64,000 nt of DNA from Monosporascus cannonballus (Eukaryota > Ascomycota > Sordariomycetes > Xylariales), in NCBI GenBank assembly GCA_004154925.1, contig QJNS01000148.1:1-64000 (forward strand), written 5' to 3'. Under the pieces are notes generated by a model. That model was given only the letters and a program-made list of their open reading frames with translations. It ran no database searches and was not told the origin of the DNA. The translations under genes were made by a program, and so were the position numbers. This document shows, piece by piece, positions 20,071 to 33,649 of this stretch. The stretch's first letter is position 1, and the number at the start of each line of letters is the position of its first letter.

Positions 20071-23000
20071 TAAATAATAATAAAACGAAAAATAATTCAT
20101 AATTAATTTATTAAAAACGTTTACGAATTTAACTTATAATAGAAAATAACTATTTTTAATTATATATTTATATTAAGAAACGAAGTTAAGTAAGAAATTA
20201 TTTATAATAAATTAATAATTATATATATTCTTTTGATTTTTTTTTAATTTTTAAAACTTATAGAAAACAATTTCCTTTAGTTTTCGAAATTCGATAAAGA
20301 TATTTGGTCTGCCGAAGTTCATCAGGTTGCAATAAGGAGATTAACGGGTTAGCTCGCCTGGCCTTTTTCGAGTCCCGTAGAGTTCTTTTTAAATGTAATA
20401 TTAATTAAAAAGTCCAGGTTTTTTTGTTAAATATTTTAAGATAAACGTAAGAAAAATAATAAATATATATTAAAAACTAGCTTAAAACCTGCTTTGTTTC
20501 TATAAAAAAGGAATAAACAATTGTTTATAAAATAATTACCTCGTAACAGCTTTATAAAGATTGCGAAAAAACGATTAATAAAATGTTTAACATTTTTTAA
20601 ATAATGTACGTGTTTTTTAATCTTATTAATATTTTAAGGCCTTTATTATTAATGGTTTAAATAAAAAGGTTTTATTATATGCTGTAAATAATAAGTTAAT
20701 TTTATTAAAGAAACTGTAATAATTTGATAACGAATAAAAATAGATAATAATTAATAATAAAACAAGATTTGTATAATTTATTAGCACAAGTAATATATTC
20801 AAAGAGAATTATAGCAAAGTAATTAACGTATTATGAATTTTATCAGTGAACACTTGTTATCCTTTTAAATATATAGTTTTTAATATATTTAAATTATTTC
20901 GCTATTTTAAATTTAGTGTTAATATTATTATTACTCTAATTATTTTTCTCTTTATTTACTTTATTATTTGTTTTTAGCGAATATGTTATTGGAGTTTATT
21001 ACAAGTTTTCATATATTTCCAGCATTAATTAATAACGAAAGAAACATTTTTTCATATTTTGTTTTTATTTCGACTTTTGGCGTATTTAATATAATTCTTT
21101 ATAAATTCTTTCCAAATATCTTTGAAATAGTTTCGATTAATAAAAGAATTAGCGGTATTTTATAAATACTATTTAATAATTTTCGCCTCGTTTATAGTTT
21201 GTTTTAAAACTATTTATAATATATTATATTGTTATTATATCATATTTATAATTTATTTACCGATATATAGTTATAGAGTCAATCAGAATTTTTAAAACAA
21301 TAAATAAATACCGTTTTTGATAAACCAATAAAATTATAATGAAACAATATTTATATTTTGTTGTTTATTGCAAAAAATATTATTACTTCGTAACAATATC
21401 CTTTACGATTTGTTCGTACATTTGTATGTAAATTTATAAAACCTTTTAAGGATTTAGGTAAATTGAAACTGCAAGTAAAAACAAAATTAAAGTCTTTTTA
21501 TTTCTTAGGAAATAATTTATTATTCTAAACAATAAGTCCAAAATTTTAAAACTAATATTAAGTTAAAGATTAACAAAATATATTAAGTATATATAAAAAG
21601 TATAAAAGTTTTGGTTATTATATCATAATAAATTATATATTTCTTTGTTATTAATAAAACATTAGTTGAATTAGGTTTTTCAAGGTTTTAGTTAATAATA
21701 ATGTTATTGTTATAATATTATAATCTGGTTTTTAAATTGCTTTTAGAAAATATCTAATAAATGAAATATAGCAGTATTATATTTAATATAAGTATTTTAC
21801 GACCCTTTTAATTATTTATGAGACTTTTTCAAGAAAAACAAATATTTTATTAATATTATAAAATAGTATATTATTTACGCCAAAATACCTAATTATAAAA
21901 TAAGTAAAAACGATAACTACTAAAATAATAATCTTTAAATACGTTTGTAATACTTAAGTTATTTTTGTCAAATATTGTCATAAATTTAATTTATATTGTA
22001 TTTCAAAATATTCTATAAATTATAACGTTATTAGAAGCTAAAAAAGTGTGCGCACTACTAAAAAAACGTTAAATATTCTATGTGTTATTTTTACGCAATA
22101 ATACCGGGGCCGTTACAAGGTAATTGCTTTATACGTAGTTACTTATTCTCTTCTGAAACAAAAAACACAAATGTCAAATTAGTTCTTAATATACTTATAT
22201 TATTTCTTTTACTTAAATTTTAAAACAGTTAATAAATTAGTTTTTTTTTTCGATTAAACTATAAGAAATAAGCGATATAAATATAATTTCGTATAATGAC
22301 AAACCGGTTTTACCGGTTATTAAGTTTATTTAAACTTTAAAACCTAATCTTATCTTATTTAAGTCACGGCGACGGCTTAATAAATACGAAAAGAAAATTT
22401 AGATACGGTGTTACGAAAACGATTATGTTTTAAATAAATAACGATATTTGTATAAATTTGTTCCAAAAGAATAATAACGCTTATAGTTAAACAGTAAGGT
22501 TTATTAATTAAATCTTACGTCATGCGTTTTCGATAACAATATAACGAACTTTTTATATATTTTCTTCGAATTAAGTTTCAAAACGGTAAATAATGTTTTT
22601 ATTACAAAAACATTAAAAACTCCAGATTTTATAAATTATATATTTCTGATAAACTTAAACGTTAAGAGATTAACTATAGCAATAAGTAAAAAGAATAAAA
22701 TCTAGTAAAAAGAAATTAGATTTTTGTTTAACTTAAAGTATTAAGGTAAAGTTTACCTAAATGATACGAATTCTACGCCTTGATTAAGTTTTATTTTAGA
22801 AAATTAAAAAGTTTATTACAAATTTAGAGGATATATTACGTCTTAATATACGGTATATTTAAAATATTTACAGACATTTATTAAAAATTATAAAAAAACA
22901 ATACGTTTGCAAAAACTGAAGTATAAATCCTTCATTACGTTTATTCTATAATTCTATTTAAAAATAGGTTTCGAAAGTATTTTGGAAAATATCTTATAAT

Positions 23001-24169
23001 AATGTGCATTTATTAAGATAAAATTCGATAAAATATATTAAAACTTATATAAATTGTTCTATATTATATACTAATTATATAAATAAACTATTAATGCGTT
23101 TTTATAAGTCAACAATATTATTTTTATAATAAACCGTTTTATTGAATTGTTACGTTTTTATGTTTTGAATTTTGTTTTTGTAATTGCTTTAAATAAGATC
23201 TTAAATATAAATTTATTGTTCCGGATTTTTATTGTAAAAACCTTTATTCTGTAATAAATAAACGGAGAGAATTTTAAAATCTAATAACTTGCTAGAAATA
23301 TATATTCGTTGTAAAATTCTATTTGTATAACAAATATAATTATATTTCAGAAAAGGCTTCTATGAATAATATGAAAAACCTGTTTTAAATATAAGAAAAT
23401 ACGTTGCCATAAATTCGAATGGTTTTTAAAAAAGAAATAAAATATAATATACTTTAGAAATATATATAGTTATTTCGCTAAGAAAAGCTATATATTTTGC
23501 TGTTATTTCGAAATAACTTATTTCAACTATAACGAAAAAAGTTATTGCCAAACGAATTATTCGAAAAAGCGTTTGATAAATGTTAATAACAATTTTTTAT
23601 AAAATACTTTCTTATAAGAAAGCTTTTTTATTTCGTATATATTGTGGTTTTTAAAAATATATTAAAAGAATTAATAAAAACGTTTTTTAATTAAAAGAAT
23701 TCAAGAGCAAACTAAAATAGAATAAATTGTAAAATATTCGAAAAAGAAATAAATTATTTCGATTAAAACTCGAACTAATATTAAAGATTTATTTAAATAA
23801 ATCTTTTATAATACAAGAATATATTACGTTGTAAATTCGAATTATAAATTCTTTTAACATTACGAAATTCAAGGATATTGTATATTTATCGTATAAATAA
23901 AAACACCACATTTTATAGTAAGATTTTTATAGTTTCGCAAAAAGAATTCCTTTATTTATTAATTATTACTCAAATTAAAATATCAATTCGAATTTAAAAA
24001 TATTCAATTCGTTAATTTAAGAAAGGAATTACGAAAGAATATTTTTATTATAACCGTAATAATTATCGTATTCGTATTATTAAATAAAGATCATGAAAAT
24101 TCTTTGCCGATAAAATATAAAACGTATAAAACTGTATTATAACAATTTTATCGATATAGTTTTTAAAAA
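20071..24169. other. AT-rich degraded repeat DNA, not resolved
   Basis: Four kilobases of AT-rich sequence without LTR pairs or recognisable domains. Because element I reads left to right across later insertions, its gag and protease part should lie somewhere here, but I could not read them. One plus-strand frame (20,968-21,162) is open but has no motif and is probably chance. A less AT-rich patch near 22,050-22,130 contains GTGTGCGCAC and CCGGGGCCG. Confidence 0.45.
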
Positions 24170-24174
24170 ATAAT

Positions 24175-24362
24175 TGTAAAAGGCTTCACCTGAGCGGTTT
24201 GCAATCAGTTGCCAATGAGAGTTTATTTTCTAGCTAAAGAGAAAAGAAAGAGAAGATGAAAATACAGTTGTGTGTGTTCGCATATAAGGCGCTGCGCTAG
24301 TGCTGCTTAGTACCGGCGTTTGTCCGGTGCTCCTTAATAGGGCTCCATACAGCCCCATCACA
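24175..24362 (-). repeat. Solo LTR of the D family
   Basis: 188 bp, in minus orientation, matching both LTRs of element D. It starts TGTAAAAGGCTTCACC, ends CCCATCACA and is flanked by ATAAT on both sides (24,170-24,174 and 24,363-24,367). No internal sequence is left, so it arose by LTR recombination. It is far less RIP-damaged than the DNA around it. Confidence 0.88.
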
Positions 24363-24367
24363 ATAAT

Positions 24368-24507
24368 TATCTAATTACAGAAATATTTGTTATATAAATA
24401 CACGATATATCCATTTTACAAAACAGAACCTTTACAAAGCTTTATTTATTTATTTTAAAAACGGAATTTTAAGTTTTTTTTAAAAAAATTAAAAATAAGT
24501 AAGAAAA
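24368..24507 (+). pseudogene. Element I fragment left of B (probable pol)
   Basis: This short AT-rich stretch lies between the solo LTR and the target site of B. With B removed it runs into the reverse transcriptase fragment at 44,825. It can be read as the RT N-terminal region, but the frame changes within it, so the assignment is weak. Confidence 0.3.
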
Positions 24508-24512
24508 ATTAG

Positions 24513-24882
24513 TGTTATAATCTAACTAAGACCGGTTGCAGGAAACGATCGGACCCACACAAAGGGTCACGTAATTTGGATCTCTTTTTACATCAAGATT
24601 TAAATGAATTCATATAGAACTAATCGAATCCAATGACATTAGATCTAAGGCGGCGTCAAGATCTAATAAAGATCTAATTAACCTATAAAGAATATACACG
24701 TTCGTTATTTCTATAGCCTAAATAAGACCAGCTTATAATAATATATCGTTATCTAAAATACTCTTGGTATTACGAAACGTAATATATTACTATATTTATT
24801 GCTCAAAATCTTAAGATATTTTTGCTAACATAAATTCGTACGACTTAGGGTTAATAATTAGTTAAACCGTTTAGCTGTTATA
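24513..24882 (+). repeat. 5' LTR of element B
   Basis: 370 bp, TGTTATAATCTAACTAAG to GCTGTTATA. Its right half is the same as in LTRs A, C and E; its left half (AAGACCGGTTGCAGG and following) is found only in B. The left, outer part still carries GGACCCACACAAAGGGTCACG. Confidence 0.9.
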
Positions 24883-24914
24883 TATTGTAAGCTTTTATTT
24901 AATAATATCGTCAA

Positions 24915-25101
24915 TGTGATGGGGCTGTATAAAGCCCTATTATGGAGCACCGGACAAACGCCGGTACCAAGCAGCACTAGCGCAGCGCCTTATATTCGAA
25001 CATACATAACTGTATTTTTATTTTCCCTTTTTTTCTTTTTAGCTAGAAAATAAATTTTTATTGGTAATTAATTATAAACCGCTTAGGTAAAGTTTTTTAC
25101 A
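24915..25101 (+). repeat. 5' LTR of element D
   Basis: 187 bp, TGTGATGGGGCTGTAT to TTTTTTACA. It contains the GC-rich block CCGGACAAACGCCGG and GCAGCACTAGCGCAGCGCC. Confidence 0.92.
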
Positions 25102-25559
25102 TATTTTCTAGCTTATTATTTAGTAAAGTAAAAGATGTTCGGGATCAGATGTTAGGATTTTCGAACGTTTTTTAAGGGGCCCAGCAAGGGGCCTTTATCG
25201 ACCCAGAGTTACAGAAGGTATTTAGCGCTATAACGGCAACCTTAATAAGTTCGATAGCGGTTATGGAACAGCGCATAAGTTATTAATTCGAGGAAAGCAA
25301 AAAAAAGGTAGCCCAGTTCCGTAAGCATATAAAAGCGCAATATAAGGCAAATAAGAAGCTGATAAAAACGGCCGAATAACTTAAAAACGGCGTAATTACT
25401 TAATAAAAATTTATTATTTAGTTATAAGTTCGGAACGCGATAACCTTTATAAATACCAATTTTTTTCGATTTAATAACGATCGGAAACGTAATTAGGCCA
25501 TTTTGCAAAAACGGTTCGAATAACCGAATTAATAATAGGAGCTAAACGAAAACCGTTAT

Positions 25560-26160
25560 TTTGGCCGGAAAAGTTCGATAAAATAAAAAAGAAGTTTTCC
25601 GGATAGTTCGTATTTATAATTTATAAGCTCGAAATAAACGTTATTTTCGTAAGAAAAGTTTGTACGCAGTTTTATATTATATATAAAAAGGTCGAAATTC
25701 ATATATAACGTATAGCTATTACTTATTATATTACCGAAAGCTTAAATAATATTTATAATGCCGTGGGTTTTTTTTAAGTATTATACGAATAATATAATAA
25801 TCGGCATAAAAAAAAAGTAACCGAATGTTTTCGGAGTTTAAGGTAAGCCGATAACGCGAAATTTTCGTTATTTTATCCCTTATTCGAAAAAACGTTAATA
25901 AATGTAAAAAGGATTATTTGTTTAACGGAAACGAAATTTACGTTTTTAAAGAAAATATTAAATAAAAAGTTTACTTAAATTTTAATTTTAATAAACCTTT
26001 TTCAAAATTATAATATAGAAGTAAATAAAGTAATAGAAATTACCGGACGTTTTAAAAGAATAACGCGGTAAAAAACAACGAATAATTTTTATTAATTTAA
26101 CCGAGTAATAATAATTAAGCAGAAAATGGTTTAAATAATAATATAAGTATAACGGGTATT
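25560..26160 (+). pseudogene. Element D gag remnant
   Basis: A frame with few stops for this region contains FDKIKKKFSG, FVFIIYKLEINVIFVRKV and YITESLNNIYNAVGFF, the layout of a gypsy Gag capsid domain. No zinc knuckle could be read with confidence. Limits are approximate. Confidence 0.45.
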
Positions 26161-27175
26161 TTAGCAGTAGGACGGCAAAAATATGGATTTTAAATTTTAT
26201 TTTTAATGCCGAAATACTACGTATGATAAGTAATTTAAAAAGAAATGGAACGTTTATAAAGCGAAAGGCCTTTATTTGCGTTATAAGCGTTTTAATTGCA
26301 GGGCAAAGCGTTACCCGTTTTTATTAATAAAAAAACCGTAAAAAAGAATTAATTCGTTAGGAACATATAAGAATAAAAGGTCGGAATTTAAAAGCGAAAA
26401 AATAACTTTTAAATATCGGCGTATACGAGAATAAAAAATAATTTAGGCCAAGGTAAATATCGCGAAATAAAATATAGATAATATTTTATTTATTATTGAT
26501 ATATATATTAGTTAAGAAACATTTATAAAAGCTTTTATTAAGTAAGGATATAAATGTTTTGTTATAATAAATAAGATGTTCGTAAAACGTTTACGGTTGC
26601 CGCATATTTTAATAAAATTACATAAATTAAAAAAAATCAAAAAAGGAACCAATAATAGCGAAGGAAAATTAAGACAATAATATATATAAAGATAGATATC
26701 GATGATTTTAAAATTAGGATATTTGCATATATTATTAATAATCTTAAATATATTTTAATTTTAAAAAACCTTTAAATAAAATATTACGAAGTTATATACG
26801 TAATATAAAAATACCTTTTAATAATAAACGTAACAGATTATATAAAGGTTTACGAAAAAAAATACGAAATCTAAAAAAATAATATACGAATAATTCGTAA
26901 AACGAAAAAACTTTTAATTATTGTTTTCGAAACAGAATTTCCGAAAATAAAAATAATTAAAAGGACCAAATAAGAAATTTAATTATTTTTAATTATTTTG
27001 GCCGATATTAATAAGGCGTTAATGCCTAAAAAAATAAAAATTAAGGAAAAGTTTCCGTTTAAATTAAAAATATTTCGGAAGTTATTCGATAAAAAACTAG
27101 GCGATATTTTATTTTTATCCTATTTCGGAATAGATTATGTAATTTTATTACGTAAAAATAAAATAAAATAAAGAA

Positions 27176-29900
27176 ATGCTAATATTATGGAAGCCTATAT
27201 ATAATATAATTAAGGGGAAATTATTAACCTTAAGAAAAATTTTAACAAAGCTTTTAAATAAAGGGTATATCTGCGTAAATAATTTATCCGTAAAGGTTTG
27301 GGTTTTATTTATAAAGAAATGCGGAAAAAAGTTACGTTTTTATTACGATTATCGGGCGTTAAATATAATAATCGAAAAAGACTGTTACTTTTTACTACTT
27401 ATTTCGGAAACCTTAAAATTATTTTTTAAATTAAATAATTTACAAAAATAAACGTCCGAATAACGTTCTATAAAATTAGGATTAAAGAAAAAAACGAATA
27501 AAAAACGGTATTCCGAACGTACTTTGGCTTATACGAATAACTGGTAATACCGTTCGGTTTATGCAAGATTCCCGCGATTTTCTAATCATACGTTAACGGG
27601 GTTTTAAGAAAATATTTCGATATTTTTTGCTTAGTATATATGGACGATATCCTTATTTTTTCTTCCAGATCTAAAAAGGATTATATATAAAAAGTAAAGA
27701 AAATCCAAAGCCGCTTAGGAAAAACGAATTTAAATTTAAATATTTTTAAATACGAATTCGCCGTAAAAAGGATAAAATATCTTGGATTTATCATAAACGC
27801 CGAAAAAGAGATATAAATGGACTCCGAGAAATTACGTATAATCAAAAAATAAGAAATTCTTAAAATATTTAAAGAAATTTAAAACTTTTTAAGGTTTGCA
27901 AATTTTTACCGCGATTTCATAACTTATTACGCGGATATATTAGTACTGTTAATAATCCTAACCCGAAAAAAAACTTTATTTCGTTAAAGAAAAAAAAAGG
28001 AAATAATATTCGAACGTTTTAAAAACGCTTTTATAACGGAATTAATTTTGGCATAATGAAATTTCGAAAAACGTATAATATTAAAAACAAATTATTAAGG
28101 GGTAATATGTAATGATTATTTATCCTAAGTTAATAAATTAAGAATCTTAGGTCCGGTTTTTTATTATTTCAAAAAATTAAATTTTATTAAAATTAATTAC
28201 GAAATATATAATAAAAAGCTTTTAACGGTAATAAATTACTTAAAAATCTAAAATATAAAATTACGTAATATAATAACCTTATTTAACATTATTATCTACT
28301 ATAAAAATTTAAAATATTTTATAATTATTAAAAAGTTAAACGAATATTAAATAAGGTAATTAAGCGAATTATTCCGTTTTAATTTTTATTTCGAATTCCG
28401 TACTGGCCGCTTAAATATTAAGGCCGATATATTTTCGCGTAAGGAATATAATATGCTTATAAAAAAAGGTAATAATCCGAAAACCGGATTAAAATTTTAA
28501 TTAATAAAAGATAAACAATTATTTATATTATTTACGAAACGTTAAAAATATACCGAAAATACGATAACGGTTAATAATATTAAAATTAAAGGTAACGGGT
28601 TATTTTAAGAAATATAAATATTTTAATATTACGAAAAGTTTTAAAAGTTTTAAAATGTAATATTAAAATATAATAAAAGTTACGACCGTATTATTAAGGC
28701 CATTATAAAAAAGGAACGTAATTTTTTGCGGAATTAAAATTATAAATATTAATCGCGGAATATATTTTAAATATTAAGGGCTTTTTTAATTTCGGGAACG
28801 CCTTTAGAGTTTAGATTAAAAGCCGCTTAAGACAGCTTTAATATAAAATATTTACGATTTTTATATAATAAGCTATCTAAATAAAAAAATTATATTAACG
28901 GTATTTTCGAATAACTGTTCTGGCCAGATATATAATATATAATAAGGCAGTTTTGCAAAATTTATAACGTATGCGGTTATAGAAATATATGAAAAAATAA
29001 TAAAAAAAGTTATTAAAATTAATTTTCGTTTTTAAATAATTTTATAACGAATTATTAATTGCTTTTAAATACGATTTATATTTTTTAATAATTATAATAA
29101 ATTAATTGTTTAAAATAATAATTTTAAAAATAATATATATAATAAACGCAAAAATATATATAAAGGTATTCGGAAAACTATATTAAAAATTTAATGTTTT
29201 TTAAGGTTATTATAAATAATAAGGAAATTAATTAGGTAAGGAAATTCTAAAGCAGATTTTACAAATTAATAAAAATAAAATAACGTTTTTTTACCGTATA
29301 TTATTTAAAAACCGATAATATTATAAAAAAAGCTAATTAAAAAATACAAATTTATTTACGAACTTTCGTAATATATTTGTAATAAGAATAAAATAAGTGT
29401 TTTCCAGGAACGATATTCGTAATTAATAATTAAAATATAACTTTAATAAAATTAATTTTTTTCTTCTTATTTTACGGATATTACGTTAACGCGATTTTCC
29501 AAATAAAAAGTAATTTAGTAATTAAAAAGAGTTTATATATAAAAACGGAAAATTTCGTTAAAAAATTGCGAAAAAGTACGGAATTTGCATAAGTTGTAAT
29601 AACGGCGGCCTAGTAAACCTAAGAGGAAATAATAAATAAATATTGTTTTTCTATCGAAAAATACGAAATTAATAATAAAATTTAATTATCCTTAAAAAAT
29701 GTTGTTACGTTTTAATTATTAAAAAGGTTAAGGTAATTCTAAACCAAATAATAAATAACTAAAATAATTAATTTTTACGATATCGAACTAAATATATTCA
29801 AAAAGATTTATAACCGTTGTTATGTTAATTTATTAAAACGTACAAACCGTAAACTTTTATCGTTTCAAATTAACGTAAATACGTAACCCTTTTTTATTAT
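27176..29900 (+). pseudogene. Element D pol remnant (RT, RNase H, integrase)
   Basis: A stop-free stretch at 27,176-27,448 holds the RT fingers/palm start: KGYICVNNLSVKVWVLFIKK, RFYYDYRALNIIIEKD and YFLLLISETLKLFFKL. The RT catalytic box VYMDDILIFSS is intact at 27,634-27,666 (YMDD 27,637-27,648). RNase H ends with FEFRTGRLNIKADIFSRKEY near 28,390-28,450. The integrase follows in broken form. Stops elsewhere fit RIP of Gln and Trp codons. Confidence 0.8.
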
Positions 29901-29939
29901 TCTTAAAAAAAATAAACCGGAATTCAAAATTAAAAATAT

Positions 29940-31623
29940 TTTTTAAATTCGGACCAAAAAAATAAAAATTTTTTATACGCCAAATGCAGGTAAAATAATT
30001 AGGTTACACAAAATTAACTTAAGAACTATTCGAAAAATTTGCAAATACGGCGGCTTTATAACAATTCGAAAAAATATATGGTAATACAGTTATTAATAAC
30101 GGACCCCAAATCCAACGTACCACCCAAAAGCGGACAGGTAAAAATCCAGCCCAAAAATACCGGCCGGGCGATACATAAGGAATATAGGAAATTTGGGGAA
30201 ACCGCTTAAAAATAACCTATATAATTCGTAAATAAACGTTACAATAACGTTTTTGTTATTTACGAATAAAACATATTAAAAAGGAATTAGGAATTATAAA
30301 AATAATACGCCAATTACGAAATTATTTAATTATTTTTAAAAACTTATAAATTTAATAATTTACTTTATGAATCTATAATATTAGCGTTACGCGGAAATTA
30401 CGTACTTAAAACGCGTAATTATTCGGCTTTATTTATATTAAATTCCAGCAAAACCGGAATTTTGTTTTTAGCCGCCTAAATTACGATTACGAAACTTTCG
30501 AAAACGTTAATAATACGATTATTAACAGTTATTAATTTAACCTGTAATATAAATTAATAAATGGCATAGGAAAAATGCGGAAATATCGTAAAAAATCTTA
30601 TATAACGAAATTTATTATTTTTATATTTAATACGGTTTTTATTATATTAGGCGGAAAAACCGGCAAAGCCGATAACTTAACTTGCCTATAAATAACGTAT
30701 AAACCAGGAATTAAGGGCGTAAATTTATTTCGGAATAAACGACGTACGAAAATTTAAAACATAAACGTAAGGTTTCGGTATACCTTTTTTCCTAGGTATG
30801 GATGGCCGTTAAGCCAGTTTTAACGGCGAAAAAGCAATATAAGAAATATGTAAAAAAGCGAATTTACCAAGGTTTTGGTAATTGTAATTAATAACAATTT
30901 TGCAAAACGCGTCGACCGTTTAATAAAACTCGGAAATATCCGTAAATTGCGCAAAGGTTATATTAAAAAAACATATTAGCAAAAATAAAAATTTTTTTAT
31001 TTCAAGATATTTATAATTATAATTAACGTAAATCTAGTAACGGACCGCCTTTTTACCTGCAATAATAAATATTTTAGGAATAACGAATAAATAATATATA
31101 AATAAATTATATATTTGATTAATTTAAAAAAAATAACCGCGTTTTTAATAAAACAAATTATATAGGTAAAATAAGGCATATCGCAAATCCGAACAAGATA
31201 TTTGTCCAGGGCAATGTAAATATATAACGCATAAAAAACTTTAGCGGATTTTAACTTATTAAAAAGGCCCGAAACCGTAAAAACGTCCTTTTTATAAAGT
31301 ATTTTCGCAATATTATAACGTATTAATTAGTTTTTAAACCGTTACGAAATAACGTATAAAATATTATTATAAATATTAATAAAAGTTAATTTACATAATT
31401 AAATTATTATTATAAAAAGGAAAATTTAAAAGAAATAAAAACGTAAGCGTGTTTTTATATATAAATTTATTTAGCGTGTAATTAGCTTATAGTTAATTAC
31501 TTAAATTAAGCTTAGTCCGGAAATTAATAAATTTTCCGAATTTCGGATTAATTAAAAATTAAAAATTAACGCGATTATTGATTCTGCGATAAGTTAATCC
31601 CTTTTGGGAAAAATGGAGGGTAA
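29940..31623. other. Element D 3' segment after integrase, unexplained
   Basis: About 1.6 kb separates the integrase from the 3' LTR. Both strands have unusually long stretches with only TAA/TAG stops at spacing compatible with RIP of Gln/Trp codons. The minus-strand piece 30,997-31,179 is stop-free and starts MPYFTYIICFIKN, which could be a decayed C-x2-C. I could not align it to the antisense gene of the other elements. Confidence 0.35.
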
Positions 31624-31810
31624 TATGATGGGGTTATATAGAGCCTTATTATGAGTACCGAAAAAACGCCGGTACCAAGCAGCATTAGCGCAGCGCCTTA
31701 TATGCGAACATATATAACTGTGTTTTTATTTTCCCTTTCTTTTTTCTTTAGCTAGAAAATAAACTCTTATTGGCAACTAATTACAGACCGCTCAGGTGAA
31801 GCCTTTTACA
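31624..31810 (+). repeat. 3' LTR of element D
   Basis: 187 bp, TATGATGGGG to CCTTTTACA. Its right, outer end keeps CCGCTCAGGTGAAGCC, where the 5' copy has CCGCTTAGGTAAAGTT, so again the outer edge is less mutated. Confidence 0.92.
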
Positions 31811-32700
31811 GTCAAATTCTGAATAATACTCTTAAATTAAGATATTAACTAGCATTCTAGCACTCTTTACTCTAACGCAATTCCAAACCAGAATTAAGAA
31901 ACTCGAAAAACGAATTCAGCAGTTTGCAAAACAGGTAATAACCATCCCAATTCGAATAATTATACCAAAGTATAAGGCTAAAAAACCTTAACCCTACGAT
32001 AAAAAAACGTTTAAAGTTTCCTTACTTAAATGCAAATATATTTCCGTTTTTAAAATTTAGATAAACCTATAAACAGAATTTTCGCTATAACAGCTTTCTT
32101 TACGGGAAATATCTTGGACTAATTTGAACCAGTTATAAGGGACTATCTGAAAAATACTAAAATCGATCAAGAGAAAACTACCAAAATTCTTTTTTCTAAT
32201 TATATAAATTTTAGAAAAACATTAAAAGCTAATTTTAAGAACTTAAATGAAAAACGAACGGCAGCATAGCAAATCTTACGATTATAATAGAAAAACCTGC
32301 TTCAAAATACGTTATTAATTTTAAAAGTCTTATAACTAAAGCCGGGTAGATTAATAATAAAAGGGATAACTTAATCGACATATTTTACCAAAGATTAAAA
32401 GATAACGTTAAAGATAAAATTATTAAGCTTTTAAAACCCAGAACCTCGAATCGATATGTTATCGAAATTATTAAGATTAATAACAGGCTGTACGAACGCT
32501 ATATAAAGAAAAAAAATAATACATTCCAAGATATAGAGGCCAGTTGGTCAATTAAAAAAAAAACGCGATATACTGCCTATATCCGATGGCACCGCACCAG
32601 AACCCATGAACCTGGGTACGGTCCAAAGAAAGAATTAGAACCAGATCAAATACTTCAATTACAACAAATTAGAGTACAAGGTAGCGTAATATAAGAGACC
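31811..32700 (+). pseudogene. Element B gag remnant
   Basis: After the D insertion the gag region resumes (TQIQTRIKKLEK-like heptads around 31,890, then capsid). The zinc knuckle at 32,651-32,692 reads YFNYNKLEYKVA, a stop, then YK: all three Cys and the His are now Tyr. Limits are approximate. Confidence 0.65.
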
Positions 32701-33649
32701 TAAAAACTCTAACAAGATAATTAAAAATCCGTAATCGAAGGACAATATAAAGAAAATTAAAAGAACGAAAAGAAAACTATTAATATAATTCGGGCTAATT
32801 TTCCTACCAGGCCTACCATGGCGAAATATTTAATAAAAAATACGAAAAGCCAAAAGGTTAGCATAGCAGATATTACGATAACAATAAGAAAAACTACAAA
32901 AATAATTGTAGGAATACCAGTATTGGACAGAAAAAATCTGTTCTGGAACCTCTAATCGATACGGCCGAAAGCATGCCATATACTGCCGATGACGGAAATA
33001 TTCCGACCATAAGAAATAAAAATGACATATTTACGGAAAAATTGCCCGCATATATTTTAAAAATTTCTATTTCCCAAACCAAACTAAAAATAACAAAATA
33101 ATAAACAATAATATCGATACCTATAATTCATAGCTCTAAAAATAATATTTACTAATTAATCAAGACAAAAGGTGGCTAAAAAAATTATACTTTTAGAAAA
33201 ACTGTTTTTTTATTATAAATAATATAACTACTAAAGGGAAAAGGAATTAATCTAGCATACGATAAAAAACAGTATCAAAAAGCTATTACGGATCTTTATT
33301 TTCAGTTAGCATTTATTATAAAACTTAACAAAAAAATGTTATTAAGGAAGAAATACGCTAGTTTATAGATAAACTATAAAACGACAATTAATAGGACGTA
33401 CAATAAAATACGGTCGAAACTATAAGAAAACAATTTATTTAATAAAGAAAAGATTATAACGGAATTAAAAATAAATAATACAGCTTAAAGGAGCATTATG
33501 TCGATAATAACGACAAATATAACAACTTAACGCATTATATATAAAAATACAGATAAGGCTTAACAAAGAGAAAAAGAAATTAAAAGAAAAAGGTTACTTA
33601 TAAAAAGACCGCAAAATAACGAAACCCAGAAAAATTAAAAAGAACTTCT

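Larger units (their letters stand above)
24915..31810 (+). mobile_element. Element D: second gypsy family with short LTRs, inserted in B
   Basis: This 6,896-bp element has 187-bp LTRs (24,915-25,101 and 31,624-31,810) and the target duplication GTCAA (24,910-24,914 and 31,811-31,815). It sits 27 bp behind the 5' LTR of B, in its leader. The B leader resumes exactly after the second GTCAA, as comparison with A at 13,206-13,260 shows. A purine-rich tract with GGGAAAAATGGAGGG precedes the 3' LTR. Gag and pol are RIP-degraded. Confidence 0.92.

Noticed and set aside
20968..21165. Open plus-strand frame of 65 codons, hydrophobic
   Set aside because: AT-rich codons alone give Phe/Ile-rich frames; no helix pattern or homologous copy in the other elements.
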